Of a stretch of 64,000 nt of DNA, positions 11,429 to 20,170 are shown piece by piece. The position numbers and the translations under genes are program-made. This stretch comes from Sphingomonas tagetis (GTDB taxonomy: Bacteria; Pseudomonadota; Alphaproteobacteria; Sphingomonadales; Sphingomonadaceae), in the NCBI RefSeq assembly GCF_024211275.1, contig NZ_JAMLDX010000005.1, forward strand, positions 186,001 through 250,000. The letters are read 5' to 3'. The notes under the pieces were generated by a model. It was not told the DNA's origin. It saw only the letters and a program-made list of their open reading frames with translations, and made no database searches. Within the stretch, counting starts at the first letter, position 1, and each line of letters begins with the position of its first letter.

Positions 11429-11468
11429 CGAGCCGGGGAGCGAGATCCGCTTCCTGGCTCGTTTCATT
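11429..11468 (+). terminator. Intrinsic terminator after the CYP108-like P450
   Basis: CGAGCCGGGGAGCG (11429-11442) pairs with CGCTTCCTGGCTCG (11448-11461) over 14 bases with two G-T wobbles and a five-base loop, followed directly by TTTCATTT. It lies 23 bases after the P450 stop. The minus-strand tphA1 gene ends at 11493, so the hairpin may act on both. Confidence 0.7.
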
Positions 11469-11492
11469 TGGTGGTGGCCTGGGGCGCTGCGG

Positions 11493-12497
11493 TCAGCTTT
11501 CCGCCTGACCCGAAAATACGAAGGCGTCGGAATGGAAGCGGTCGGCGGCGAGCGCGCCCCGCTCGGTCAGCAGCTTGCTGGCATGCGCGATCATGACCGG
11601 GTTGCCGCAGGCATAGACCTCATGCGCGGAGAGATTGGGATATCGCGCGAGCACCGCATCCTGAACGAAGCCGGTGGCGCCCGCCCAGGCCGCATCGGGA
11701 CTGGCGAGCACGGGGGTGAAGCTGAACCAGGGCAGCGACTTCGCCCAGGTCTCGACCAGCGTGCGATCGTAGATGTCCGCCTCGCGCTCGCCGCCCCAGA
11801 ACAGATGGACGGGCCGCGAGACGCGGTTCTGGATCAGCTCGCGGATCATCGATTTCAGCGGTGCGAAGCCCGTGCCGGTGGCCAGCAGGATCGCGGGGCG
11901 GGACACGTCCTCGCTCCAGCTGAACAGGCCGAACGGCAGCTCGATATCGAGCATCGACCCCGGTTGCAGGCTGTTCAGCACGCGGTCGGAGAATTTCCCG
12001 CCCGGCACGCGCCGCACATGCAGCTCGACGATGTCGTTGAGATGCGGCGGGTTGGCGATCGAATAGTTACGGCTGTCGCCGCCCGCCATCATCACCGTGA
12101 CATATTGCCCGGCCGAAAACGGTACGCGCCGGCCGATCGGCAGCCGCAGATGGAGCACGGCCACGTCCTTCGACCGGTCCTCGATCTTGTGGACGAGAAC
12201 ATCGTAGCGTGCACGCTCGGGCTGGCGCCGCTCCTTGATCCAGGGCGGCGCAATTTCGACCGGGCCGTCGGGCATCGCCATGCAGCAGAGGATATCCTCG
12301 CCCGCCTGCCGCGGCGAACCGAACGGCGCGATCTTCACCGATCCCTTGGTGAGGCCGCTGCGGCAGGTGACGCACACGCCCTTCCGGCACGAATAGGCCA
12401 TGGTGTAGCCGGCGCGCTCGGCGGCATCGAGGATGCGTTCGTCGGGCTCGCAGGGGAAGCTGATGTCCGTACCGGCAATGGAAACGAGCGATGTCAC
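11493..12497 (-). CDS. tphA1: Terephthalate 1,2-dioxygenase reductase component (TphA1-like)
   Basis: 334-residue iron-sulfur flavoprotein passing electrons from NAD(P)H to the dioxygenase. The N-terminal plant-type [2Fe-2S] domain has SCRKGVCVTC and a later ILCC. The FAD domain follows with RNYSIANPPH, HVRRVPGGKFS and IELPFG, and the nucleotide domain has GTGFAPLKS. These segments and the domain order match my memory of TphA1 from Comamonas. The start is GTG 12497, whose GTGA overlaps the tphB stop. It is last in the operon, as in Comamonas. The same reductase might also serve the nearby P450s, but that is untested. Confidence 0.88.
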   Translation of the reverse strand: MTSLVSIAGTDISFPCEPDERILDAAERAGYTMAYSCRKGVCVTCRSGLTKGSVKIAPFGSPRQAGEDILCCMAMPDGPVEIAPPWIKERRQPERARYDVLVHKIEDRSKDVAVLHLRLPIGRRVPFSAGQYVTVMMAGGDSRNYSIANPPHLNDIVELHVRRVPGGKFSDRVLNSLQPGSMLDIELPFGLFSWSEDVSRPAILLATGTGFAPLKSMIRELIQNRVSRPVHLFWGGEREADIYDRTLVETWAKSLPWFSFTPVLASPDAAWAGATGFVQDAVLARYPNLSAHEVYACGNPVMIAHASKLLTERGALAADRFHSDAFVFSGQAES

Positions 12498-13489
12498 GCG
12501 GCAACCACCTTGCTGTGCGGCGCGGTCGCGCTCGCGATGAGTTTGAGGGTCGAGATGAGCGGTTTGGCGTCAGCGCGGCCTTGCCCCGCAATATCAGGCG
12601 CGCTGCCATGGCCGACGCTGGCGAACAGGGCATCGCCGCCGATCGAGAAGGCGGCGCTGCGGCGCCCCGCAAGCAGCTTGATCGGGATATGTCCCTGGTC
12701 GTGGAACATCGCGAGATAGACGTCGCACTTGCCTTCGGACAGCAGCAGATCGGCGCCGGCCGGTCCCGCGACGTCGATGCCCATCGCGTGCAAGGCGTTC
12801 GCGGCCGGGACGGTGACCAGATCATCGTCATTGCCGAACAGGCCATTCTCCCCGGCGTGCGGATTGATGCCGAAGATGCCGATACGCGGCTGCTCGATGC
12901 CGAGGCTGCGCGCCGCCGCATGCGCAGCCACGCCCGCCGCGATGACGAGGTTGCTGTCGATCCGGGCGAGCGCGGTCGAGAGGCGCTCGTGGAGCGTCGC
13001 ATGGACGATCCGCAATCCGCCGCCGACGAGCATCAGGAAGACGTCGTCCTCGGTCTTCCCGGCAATCCTGGCGATCAGCGATGGGTAGCCAGTGAAGGCG
13101 ATGCCGGCGGCATTCACCGCCGTCTCGTTGTGCGGGCAGGCGACAATAGCGTTGGCCGGCCCGGACCTGGCTGCTGCGAACGCAGCCTCGACATAGGCGA
13201 CGGTCGCCCGTCCCGACGCGGCGTTGCACTGGCCGGGCGCGAAGTCTTCCTCTGAGATGCCGCCAGCCGGAACGATATCGATCAGACCGGGCTCGGGAGG
13301 CGGCGGGTTGGCAGCATCAACCATCCGGCGAGGTGCATCGCCGCAATAATGGCCGATCACATGGTCGTCGCCGACGAGCAGCAAGCGCGGCAAGCCGGCT
13401 TCGCCCGACAGCGCGGCCTTGACCGCGATCTCGGGACCGATTCCGTTCGGATCGCCGATCGCCAGCAGAATGGCGGCTGGCTCGCTCAC
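12494..13489 (-). CDS. tphB: Terephthalate cis-dihydrodiol dehydrogenase (TphB, PdxA family)
   Basis: 331-residue metal-dependent decarboxylating dehydrogenase of the PdxA family. In tph pathways this enzyme converts 1,2-dihydroxy-3,5-cyclohexadiene-1,4-dicarboxylate to protocatechuate with loss of CO2. Visible motifs are GDPNGIGPE, CPHNETAVN, GYPSLIA, FGINPHAGE, FHDQGHIPIKLL and SVGHGSA, which agree with TphB more than with vitamin B6 PdxA. The context settles it: it lies between the dioxygenase small subunit and the reductase. Starts with GTG 13489 (GTGA overlap with tphA3) and overlaps tphA1 the same way. Confidence 0.88.
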   Translation of the reverse strand: MSEPAAILLAIGDPNGIGPEIAVKAALSGEAGLPRLLLVGDDHVIGHYCGDAPRRMVDAANPPPPEPGLIDIVPAGGISEEDFAPGQCNAASGRATVAYVEAAFAAARSGPANAIVACPHNETAVNAAGIAFTGYPSLIARIAGKTEDDVFLMLVGGGLRIVHATLHERLSTALARIDSNLVIAAGVAAHAAARSLGIEQPRIGIFGINPHAGENGLFGNDDDLVTVPAANALHAMGIDVAGPAGADLLLSEGKCDVYLAMFHDQGHIPIKLLAGRRSAAFSIGGDALFASVGHGSAPDIAGQGRADAKPLISTLKLIASATAPHSKVVAA

Positions 13490-13968
13490 AGCGGCAACGC
13501 GAGCAGCGTATCGATGCGGTTGCTGTCGCAGACGACCTTGCGCTCGCGCAGCAGCACGTGGTCTGACCCGATACGGTAGCAGTCGATATATCGGCCGGTC
13601 GCGAACAGCGATGTCTCGCCCGTCCGCATGATGCGGGCGACGATGAATGCGGTCTCGGCCCAGACGAGATCGCCTTCGACCCGCGAAATCAGCGGCTGCC
13701 CGAGGATGTGACGGTAATTGTGGCGCTCATAGATGTTCGCCTCGTTCAACGCGGCGATGCGATCCTTGAGCATTCCCTTGCTGTCCGCATACACCAGCCC
13801 GGCCTGAAGACCCTGCTGGTGATTCTCAGCCGTCGTGACGACGTAGAGGCAATCGTCCTCGAAAAAGTCCGCCCAGCCTTCGCCGCCGCTGTCGTCGATG
13901 CAGCGGGCATATGCGGCCTGGGCCGCGACGATGCGGTGCAGCGCGCCGGAAGCCGTCATGGCGCTCAC
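13486..13968 (-). CDS. tphA3: Terephthalate 1,2-dioxygenase small (beta) subunit
   Basis: 160-residue beta subunit of a Rieske ring-hydroxylating dioxygenase, with a structural NTF2-like fold that pairs with the alpha subunit. The segments [31 protein letters not shown] and the ending DTLLALPL match my memory of Comamonas TphA3 (about 154 residues). I chose GTG 13968 because its GTGA overlaps the tphA2 stop and GGGAGA lies upstream; ATG 13959 is an alternative with no good ribosome site. The frame is open further upstream but runs into tphA2. Confidence 0.9.
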   Translation of the reverse strand: MSAMTASGALHRIVAAQAAYARCIDDSGGEGWADFFEDDCLYVVTTAENHQQGLQAGLVYADSKGMLKDRIAALNEANIYERHNYRHILGQPLISRVEGDLVWAETAFIVARIMRTGETSLFATGRYIDCYRIGSDHVLLRERKVVCDSNRIDTLLALPL

Positions 13969-15212
13969 AGCCCGGTCTCCCGGCGATAGGCTTTCCAGAA
14001 GCCACGTATCGCCGCCTCCGTGACCCGGCTCTCGCTCGATTCCGCGGTCACGCCGCCCATCTCGATCACCGAGCTGTGACCCGACGCGCCGGCGATGCCG
14101 CGCTGGACGAAGCCGCCGACGCAACCATCCTCCATCGACACATAGCCGGCAGGTCCGACGAGATTTCCCTGCTTCAGCCGGGCGCGCAGCAATTCGGGGC
14201 TGTCGTCCTCGAACCCGATATAGGTCCAGTGGAGATCGGTGCGGTCGACCGCGCGCGGCAGGATCTGGCGGATCGCGATCGCATTCTGGATCTGCTGCAG
14301 CACGAACCCCGGAAACACCGACAGGATCTGCAGCGTCACCCCGTCGCCGAACTCATCGGCGCCATCAAGCAGCGAAGGATCGTTCAGGCCGAACTCGCTT
14401 TGCGAGCGGATGTTCTGTTCGGTGTATTCGGTGCTCTGCGCGAGCGCGGGATCGATCGCGGAATAGCTGACATGATTGCCGCCGTCCTCGCTGACCAGGA
14501 TTCCGCCCTTTTGCGAGAGGCGGTTGATTTCGAAGGTGGTGAAGAAGAGGTGCAGGATCGACGCGTGGTAGCTGTCCTTCACATTCTCGAAATACAGCTT
14601 CCAGTTGTTCGGCAGATCCTGCGTGAACCGGCCGATGATTTTCGGCTGCTTGCCGCCGAGGACGCGCTCGATGCGCGATAGCACTTCCTCGCCGATATAG
14701 TCCTCGATCGATGCGATATCGTTGGCGAAGGTGCCGAAGACCAGGCCGTGGACAGTCGCGATGCGCATCTTGCGCGGGCCTCGATTGGCCATGCAGAAGG
14801 ACGGATCCATCCCGCCCTTGCCGCCGATCCCGTCCTTGAACGCGACCCCGACCAGATCGCCCTGAAGGCTGTGAGTCCAGGCGTGGTATACGCAGGTAAA
14901 GTCCTTGGCGTTGCCGCGGCTGTCGAGTGCGAGCAGCGCGCCGCGATGCGCGCAGCGGTTCTCGAACGCGTAGAGGAACCCGTCCTCGGCCCGGACGACG
15001 ATGACCGGCGTGTCGCCGGCATGGGTCGCGACATAGTCGCCCGAAGCGGCCAGTTCGGCCTCGAGGCACAGATAGTTCCAGCTTCTGCCCTGAAAGATCG
15101 TCGCCTGTTCGTGCGCGTAGATGTCCTCGCTCTGGAACAGGGCATAGGGCGCCTGCGAATACCCTTGCTTGTCCGCGAAAGGGGAGATCGGGGGGGCACC
15201 GATGGCGGTCAT
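13965..15212 (-). CDS. tphA2: Terephthalate 1,2-dioxygenase large (alpha) subunit
   Basis: 415-residue catalytic subunit adding O2 across C1-C2 of terephthalate. The Rieske centre is Cys87-x-His89 (RCAHRG) and Cys107-x2-His110 (CVYHAW). The mononuclear iron site is in [13 protein letters not shown] (Asp213, His216, His221) with Asp362 in MEDG. Long stretches such as [19 protein letters not shown] and [19 protein letters not shown] match my memory of Comamonas TphA2. Ser249, Arg315 and Arg396 fall at the positions of Ser243, Arg309 and Arg390, reported as terephthalate contacts there, all with a constant offset of six. Start ATG 15212 follows AAGGTGA; the longer frame to 15491 has no family-like sequence. 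Confidence 0.92.
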   Translation of the reverse strand: MTAIGAPPISPFADKQGYSQAPYALFQSEDIYAHEQATIFQGRSWNYLCLEAELAASGDYVATHAGDTPVIVVRAEDGFLYAFENRCAHRGALLALDSRGNAKDFTCVYHAWTHSLQGDLVGVAFKDGIGGKGGMDPSFCMANRGPRKMRIATVHGLVFGTFANDIASIEDYIGEEVLSRIERVLGGKQPKIIGRFTQDLPNNWKLYFENVKDSYHASILHLFFTTFEINRLSQKGGILVSEDGGNHVSYSAIDPALAQSTEYTEQNIRSQSEFGLNDPSLLDGADEFGDGVTLQILSVFPGFVLQQIQNAIAIRQILPRAVDRTDLHWTYIGFEDDSPELLRARLKQGNLVGPAGYVSMEDGCVGGFVQRGIAGASGHSSVIEMGGVTAESSESRVTEAAIRGFWKAYRRETGL

Positions 15213-15531
15213 GCATTCACCTTGGCTTACGCGTCGAAACGGCGTGTATCTGATGTCTGCGCGCGGAGCGGCGGGCGCTGCCGCCTTCGCGCGAGGCTCG
15301 CGATCTAGGACATCCGGGCCGCTGAAAACCTCCAGCGCGTGGCACCCCCGCGCTGCATGATCCCGATTCTGGCAGGCTGGATGGCGGGTTCCCGCTGCCG
15401 GGCGGTCAGAAAGGCCAGCAGCCCGGGCAACGCCGGCGCTCGTGCCGGCCATCGGCATGTGAAACCGGCGGCGCCGTCTTGGCGGCGCCAAATGGGGCGG
15501 CGCATCGTCCCGAGGGTGTTCGAGATACGCT
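15213..15531. promoter_or_regulatory. Divergent control region between tphA2 and the CYP199-type P450
   Basis: 319 bases with no convincing gene. The two facing operons must be expressed from here. It contains the operator-like element at 15222-15250 and a GC-rich patch around 15467-15490 where GGCGGCGCC occurs twice as a direct repeat. No clear sigma-70 promoter could be assigned by eye. A GATACGC half-match just before the P450 start (15523-15529) resembles the left arm of the repeated element but is not a full copy. Confidence 0.5.
15222..15250 (+). promoter_or_regulatory. Operator-like inverted repeat GAAAC-N5-GTATC (diverged fourth copy)
   Basis: GAAAC (15236-15240), five bases GGCGT, then GTATC (15246-15250): the same arms and spacing as the three elements at 28478, 41780 and 43290. 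A TTG also stands at the same distance to the left (15222-15224) as in those copies, although the rest of the left half has diverged. It lies 10 to 38 bases upstream of the tphA2 start, a typical place for a regulator controlling the tph operon. Confidence 0.45.
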
Positions 15532-16776
15532 ATGGATTCAGGCGCCGAACTTTTCGATCAGGCCACGCCGCACGGATCGCAGCCACCGACGGTGCCTGTC
15601 TTCGGCGTCGATCCCTATGCCGACGATTTCCTGACCGATCCCTATGCTGACTACGAGGCGTTTCGCGATGCCGGCCCTGTGATCCGGCTCAGCCGCTACA
15701 ATGCCTATGCGGTCGCGCGGCATGAGCAGGTTCAGGCCGTGCTGACTCAGCCGGACATCTTCTGCTCCAGTGCCGGCATCGGCCTGACCAACTTCAAGAA
15801 GGAGAAAAGCTGGCGGACGCCGAGCATCATCCTCGAGGCCGATCCGCCCGACCACGGTCCCAAGCGCCGCATCCTGACCCGCATCTTGTCCCCCGCCGCG
15901 CTGAAGAAGCTGCGGGAGGAGTTCGAGCGGCAGGCCGCATTTTTCGTCGATCGCATGATCGAGAAGGGGACGTGCGACGGCATCAAGGATCTGGCGGAAG
16001 CCTATCCGCTGAAAGTGTTCGCCGATGCGGTGGGGATTCCGGCCGAGGGGCGCGAGCATCTGCTTCCCTATGGCGATCTCGTCTTCAACGCCTTCGGTCC
16101 GATCAACGAACGATTCGAGAAGCGCATGGCGAGCGCGGGCGCGACGATGGAGTGGATCAAGACGATCTGCAGCCGCGAGGCGCTGACGCCCGACGGGTTC
16201 GGCTCGCAACTCTATGCCGCCGCCGATGCCGGCGATCTGACCGAGGACGAGGCGGCGCTGCTGGTGCGCACGATGCTCTCGGCCGGTCTCGACACCACCA
16301 TCTTCACACTGGGGAATGCGGTCGTCGCGCTCGCCCGGCATCCTGAGCAATGGGCGCTTCTGCGCGACGATCCCTCGCTGGCGCGCGCCGCGCTGGAAGA
16401 GGTCATGCGCTACGAAAGCACCTTTCAATCCTTCTATCGCACGACGACGCAACCGACCGAACTTGCCGGTGTCCGGATCGAGGCCGAGCAGAAAATCTGG
16501 GTCGGCATCGCATCGGCCAACCGCGATCCGCGCCGCTGGGAAGATCCGACCCGCTTCGACATTCTGCGCCGCGCCTCGGGCAACCTCGCCTTCGGCACCG
16601 GCATCCATGGCTGTGTCGGCCAGATGATCGCGCGCATGGAGGGGGAGATCGTCCTGAGGACCCTCGCCGAACGCGTCGCGGAACTGGTCCCCGCCGGTCC
16701 TCCTACGATCCACTTCAACAACACCGTGCGCGGCTTTTCCGCGATGCCGCTGACCGTCACCGCAAAGGCGAGCTAG
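15532..16776 (+). CDS. Cytochrome P450, CYP199 type (para-substituted benzoate oxidase)
   Basis: 414-residue soluble P450. It aligns by eye along its length with CYP199A2/A4 of Rhodopseudomonas: [54 protein letters not shown]-like [15 protein letters not shown] and the haem loop [11 protein letters not shown] (Cys361). Residues that bind the substrate carboxylate in CYP199A4 (Arg92, Ser95, Arg243, Ser244, Ser247, from memory) correspond to Arg95, Ser98, Arg246, Thr247 and Ser250, so a benzoate-type acid is expected. CYP199A4 demethylates 4-methoxybenzoate and oxidises 4-methylbenzoate. The ferredoxin gene starts two bases after its stop. Confidence 0.95.
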   Translation: MDSGAELFDQATPHGSQPPTVPVFGVDPYADDFLTDPYADYEAFRDAGPVIRLSRYNAYAVARHEQVQAVLTQPDIFCSSAGIGLTNFKKEKSWRTPSIILEADPPDHGPKRRILTRILSPAALKKLREEFERQAAFFVDRMIEKGTCDGIKDLAEAYPLKVFADAVGIPAEGREHLLPYGDLVFNAFGPINERFEKRMASAGATMEWIKTICSREALTPDGFGSQLYAAADAGDLTEDEAALLVRTMLSAGLDTTIFTLGNAVVALARHPEQWALLRDDPSLARAALEEVMRYESTFQSFYRTTTQPTELAGVRIEAEQKIWVGIASANRDPRRWEDPTRFDILRRASGNLAFGTGIHGCVGQMIARMEGEIVLRTLAERVAELVPAGPPTIHFNNTVRGFSAMPLTVTAKAS

Positions 16777-16778
16777 AC

Positions 16779-17096
16779 ATGCCCTCAATCACCTTCGTCC
16801 TGCCGGACGGAACCGAAAAATCCGTCGAGGCCGACCCCGGCGCCAATCTCATGCGCACCGCGCTGGCTGCCGACATCGCGAGCATCGTCGCGGAATGCGG
16901 CGGCGCCGCGATGTGCGCGACCTGCCATGTCTATGTCGACGAACCCTATGCCGCGCTGTTCCCGCCGGTCGGCGAGGTCGAGGACGAGATGCTCGATTCC
17001 GCCGCCGAGGGACGCTCCACCGCCAGCCGGCTGAGCTGCCAGCTGACCATGCCCGACCGGAACATCACGCTCCGTATCCCCGCCAGCCAGCAATAG
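16779..17096 (+). CDS. [2Fe-2S] ferredoxin partner of the CYP199-type P450
   Basis: 105-residue putidaredoxin-type ferredoxin. Ligands are visible in ECGGAAMCATCHVYVD and RLSCQL (CX5CX2C plus distal Cys). ATG 16779 lies two bases after the P450 stop, with AAGGCGAG upstream, so the pair is almost certainly co-translated. In Rhodopseudomonas, palustrisredoxin plays the same role beside CYP199A. No dedicated ferredoxin reductase lies in this operon; TphA1 or a reductase elsewhere must supply electrons. Confidence 0.93.
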   Translation: MPSITFVLPDGTEKSVEADPGANLMRTALAADIASIVAECGGAAMCATCHVYVDEPYAALFPPVGEVEDEMLDSAAEGRSTASRLSCQLTMPDRNITLRIPASQQ

Positions 17097-17127
17097 CGCC
17101 GGCGCTCAACCCAATCTGGAAGACGAA

Positions 17128-17883
17128 ATGACCAAGCAAAGCAGAGTTGCCATCATCACCGGCGGAGCGAGCGGGATCGGCTTCGCCTTCGCCAAGGGGC
17201 TGGCCGAAACCGGCTATGCCGTCGTCATCGCCGACATTCGCGGCGGGGCGGAAGCGGCAGCGAAGCTCGTCGAGGACGGGCACGGTGCGATCGGCGTCGC
17301 CGTCGACGTCACCAGCGCCGCCGACACCGAGGCGATGGCGCAGGAGGCGATCACCGCATTCGGCCGGCTCGACGTGCTGGTCAACAATGCGGGGCTGTTC
17401 ACCACGCTGGCGCTCAAGCCGTTCGAGCAGATCGAACCGGCCGAGTGGATGAGGGTGATGGAGGTCAACACGCTCGGCCCGTTCCTGTGCGCCAAGGCGG
17501 TGATGCCGATGTTCCGCGCCGCCGGGGCCGGGCGGATCATCAACATCGCCTCGACCTCGCCGATCAAGGGCACGCCGAACATGCAGCATTACACCGCCAG
17601 CAAGGGCGCGGTGATCGCCTTCACCCGCTCGCTGGCGCGCGAACTCGGCTCGGCGAACGTCACGGTCAACGCGATCGCGCCGGGCTTCACGTTGAGCGAG
17701 GGCGTGCTCGCCAGCGGCATGGAAAATGTCATGGGCGATGCCGCGCGGCGCACCAGCCGCTCGATCCAGCGCGACCAGGTGCCGCAGGACCTGGTCGGCG
17801 CCGCGATCTTCCTGGCGAGCGAGGGCGCTTCGTTCATCACCGGCCAGACGATCGCGGTCGATGGCGGCGGAGTGTTCCTGTGA
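17128..17883 (+). CDS. Short-chain dehydrogenase, candidate hydroxymethylbenzoate dehydrogenase
   Basis: 251-residue classical SDR. The NAD(P) loop is GGASGIGFA, then NNAGLF, IASTSPIKG and the catalytic YTASK. The third position in a P450-ferredoxin-SDR-aldehyde dehydrogenase operon fits oxidation of the benzylic alcohol formed by the P450 (for example 4-hydroxymethylbenzoate to 4-formylbenzoate). That substrate is inferred from context only. Its stop overlaps the next start by four bases (GTGA). Confidence 0.9.
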   Translation: MTKQSRVAIITGGASGIGFAFAKGLAETGYAVVIADIRGGAEAAAKLVEDGHGAIGVAVDVTSAADTEAMAQEAITAFGRLDVLVNNAGLFTTLALKPFEQIEPAEWMRVMEVNTLGPFLCAKAVMPMFRAAGAGRIINIASTSPIKGTPNMQHYTASKGAVIAFTRSLARELGSANVTVNAIAPGFTLSEGVLASGMENVMGDAARRTSRSIQRDQVPQDLVGAAIFLASEGASFITGQTIAVDGGGVFL

Positions 17884-19328
17884 TCGAAACGAAGCCTTAC
17901 GCAGACCTCTTTCTCTACATCGACGGCGCGTTCATCGGCGCGGACGAACGGGAGTCGGACGAGGTCGTCAACCCGGCCGACGGCAGCGTGCTCGGCCGTT
18001 TGCCGCATGCTCGACCGGAGGATTTGAACAAGGCGATCGCATCGGCGAGCCGCGCCTTCGAAAGCTGGCGGTGGACCTCGCCGCTCGAGCGCGGGAAGGT
18101 GCTGCGCCGCGTTGCCGAGCTGATCCGCGAACGCGCCGCCGACATCGCCCGCGACCTCACGCTCGACCAGGGCAAACCGCTCGCCGAAGCATATGCCGAG
18201 GTGTTCAACGCGGCGGAGCATGCCGAATGGCATGCGGAGGAATGCCGCCGCATCTATGGCCGGGTGATCCCGCCGCGCGACCGCAACGTGCGCCAGACGG
18301 TCATTCGCCAGCCGGTCGGGGTGTGCGCCGCCTTCACGCCATGGAATTTCCCGTTCAATCAGGCGCTGCGCAAGGTGTCGGCGGCGCTCGGGTCGGGCTG
18401 CACGGTGATCCTGAAGCCGGCCCATGATGCGCCGAGCGCGGTCGTGGCGCTCGTCAAGCTGTTCGACGAGGCGGGACTGCCACCGGGCTGCCTCAACCTC
18501 GTCTGGGGACCGTCGAGCCGGATCTCGCGCCACCTGATCGAGTCCCCGGCGGTCCGCAAGATCTCGTTCACCGGCTCGGTCCCGGTGGGCAAGCAGCTCG
18601 GCGCGCTGGCGGGCGAGCATATGAAGCGCGTGACGATGGAGCTGGGCGGTCATGCGCCGGTGCTGGTGTTTGCCGACGCCGATCTCGACCGTGCGGCCAC
18701 CTATCTCAGCACGCTCAAGGCGCGCAATGCCGGGCAGGTGTGCATGGCGCCGAGCCGCTTCTTCGTCCACAAGGACGTTGCGCGCGAGTTCACCGAGAAG
18801 TTCATCGCCGCCAACGCGAAGCTGGTCGTCGGCAACGGCCTCGATCCTGCAACCACGATGGGGCCAATGACCAATGCCCGGCGGATCGCCGCGATGGAGG
18901 AGCTTGTCAGCGACGCTGTCGCCGCTGGCAGCACGCTGGCGGCGGGCGGCGCTTCGTCCGATGGGCCGGGGCTGTTCTTCCCGCCGACCGTCCTCACCGA
19001 CGTGCCGCTGTCGAGCAAGATCATGAACGAGGAGCCGTTCGGCCCCGTCGTGCCGATCGCGACGTTCGAGACCCCCGACGAGGCGCTGGCGCTCGCCAAC
19101 GCGCTGCCGTTCGGTCTGGCATCCTATGTCTTCACGCGTTCGCTCGAGATCAATCACCGGATGACTTACGGCATCGAGGCCGGCATGGTCAGCGTCAATC
19201 ATTTCGGCATCGCGCTGCCCGAAACCCCGCTCGGCGGCGTCAAGGACAGCGGCGTCGGCAGCGAGGGCGGAACCGAAACGTTCGACGCCTATACCACGGT
19301 GAAGTTCATATCGGAGATGACCGCATAA
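17880..19328 (+). CDS. Aldehyde dehydrogenase, candidate formylbenzoate dehydrogenase
   Basis: 482-residue aldehyde dehydrogenase of the succinate-semialdehyde dehydrogenase-like branch. It shows TPWNFPFNQ, MELGGHAPV, the catalytic cysteine in NAGQVCMAPSRF and EEPFGPVVP. GTG 17880 overlaps the SDR stop as GTGA, indicating translational coupling; the frame is open further upstream but that part reads through the SDR in a shadow frame. The pathway inference is 4-formylbenzoate to terephthalate, the substrate of the divergent tph operon. Confidence 0.92.
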   Translation: MIETKPYADLFLYIDGAFIGADERESDEVVNPADGSVLGRLPHARPEDLNKAIASASRAFESWRWTSPLERGKVLRRVAELIRERAADIARDLTLDQGKPLAEAYAEVFNAAEHAEWHAEECRRIYGRVIPPRDRNVRQTVIRQPVGVCAAFTPWNFPFNQALRKVSAALGSGCTVILKPAHDAPSAVVALVKLFDEAGLPPGCLNLVWGPSSRISRHLIESPAVRKISFTGSVPVGKQLGALAGEHMKRVTMELGGHAPVLVFADADLDRAATYLSTLKARNAGQVCMAPSRFFVHKDVAREFTEKFIAANAKLVVGNGLDPATTMGPMTNARRIAAMEELVSDAVAAGSTLAAGGASSDGPGLFFPPTVLTDVPLSSKIMNEEPFGPVVPIATFETPDEALALANALPFGLASYVFTRSLEINHRMTYGIEAGMVSVNHFGIALPETPLGGVKDSGVGSEGGTETFDAYTTVKFISEMTA

Positions 19329-19330
19329 CC

Positions 19331-20170
19331 GTGAGGCAGTTTGCATCGGGTGCCTCCCATTTCGTGACCGTTGATGGGAGCCGGATTCACTATCAGCAGT
19401 ACAATGCCGGCGACGCCGACAAGCCGGGGCTGCTGTTCGTCCACGGTATGTGGGCGCATCTGCACTGGTGGGATCATATCGTCCCGTTCTTCCTCGACCG
19501 GTTCCGGATCGTTGCGATCGATCTGGGCGGGATGGGCGACAGCGAGACCCGGCCGGAATACAGCGCCCAGGGATTCAGGGACGAAATCATCGCCGTTCTC
19601 GAGGATGCGGGTCTGGCGCCGGCGACCGTGGTCGCGCACAGCTTCGGCGCGACGCCGGCGGTATTCGCCTGCGGCCGTCGCCCTGATCTCATCGCCCGGG
19701 CGGTCATCGTCGACAGCCGCCTCAACATTCCGACGGCGCCCGGTCCGTTGCCGGACAAGTCCGATCGAATGCCGTACAAGCGCCTCTATGCCGACCCGGC
19801 CGAGGCGATCAGCCGTTACCGGCTGATCCCGCCCGGCGGCACCGTGCCGACGGACGTCCTTCGGCACGTCGCCTCGCATGGCTTGCGGAAGGAGGACGCC
19901 GGCTGGGTATGGAAGTTCGATCTCGCGATCGATCCGCAGCTCTTCCACAGTCCGGCTGGCCTGATCCCGGCGGGGATCGTGACGCCGATCGACTATATCT
20001 TCGGCGAGGAAAGCAAATCGGTGCCGCGCGCGCATGCCATGGCGATCGGGGACTATCTGCCCAATTGCGGGGTGCCGATCGGCCTGCCCGGCGCGGGGCA
20101 CCATATCCTGCTGGAAGACCCCGAGCTGCTCGTGTCGGTGCTGCGCGCGGTGTTGTCGCGCCCGGTCTAG
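19331..20170 (+). CDS. Alpha/beta hydrolase
   Basis: 279-residue serine hydrolase. It has the oxyanion segment VHGMWAH, a nucleophile elbow AHSFGA (Ala in place of the usual first Gly) and a catalytic-His region GAGHHILLEDP. It starts at GTG 19331, two bases after the aldehyde dehydrogenase stop, so it is the last gene of the P450 operon. It may release an aromatic acid or alcohol from an ester feeding the pathway; C-C hydrolase activity is also possible. Its TAG stop is read from a CTAG that also ends the opposing MFS gene. Confidence 0.85.
   Translation: MRQFASGASHFVTVDGSRIHYQQYNAGDADKPGLLFVHGMWAHLHWWDHIVPFFLDRFRIVAIDLGGMGDSETRPEYSAQGFRDEIIAVLEDAGLAPATVVAHSFGATPAVFACGRRPDLIARAVIVDSRLNIPTAPGPLPDKSDRMPYKRLYADPAEAISRYRLIPPGGTVPTDVLRHVASHGLRKEDAGWVWKFDLAIDPQLFHSPAGLIPAGIVTPIDYIFGEESKSVPRAHAMAIGDYLPNCGVPIGLPGAGHHILLEDPELLVSVLRAVLSRPV

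Noticed and set aside
17589..19346. Minus-strand open frame of 585 codons
   Set aside because: It is antisense to the SDR and aldehyde dehydrogenase genes, whose motifs are unmistakable; a typical GC-driven shadow.
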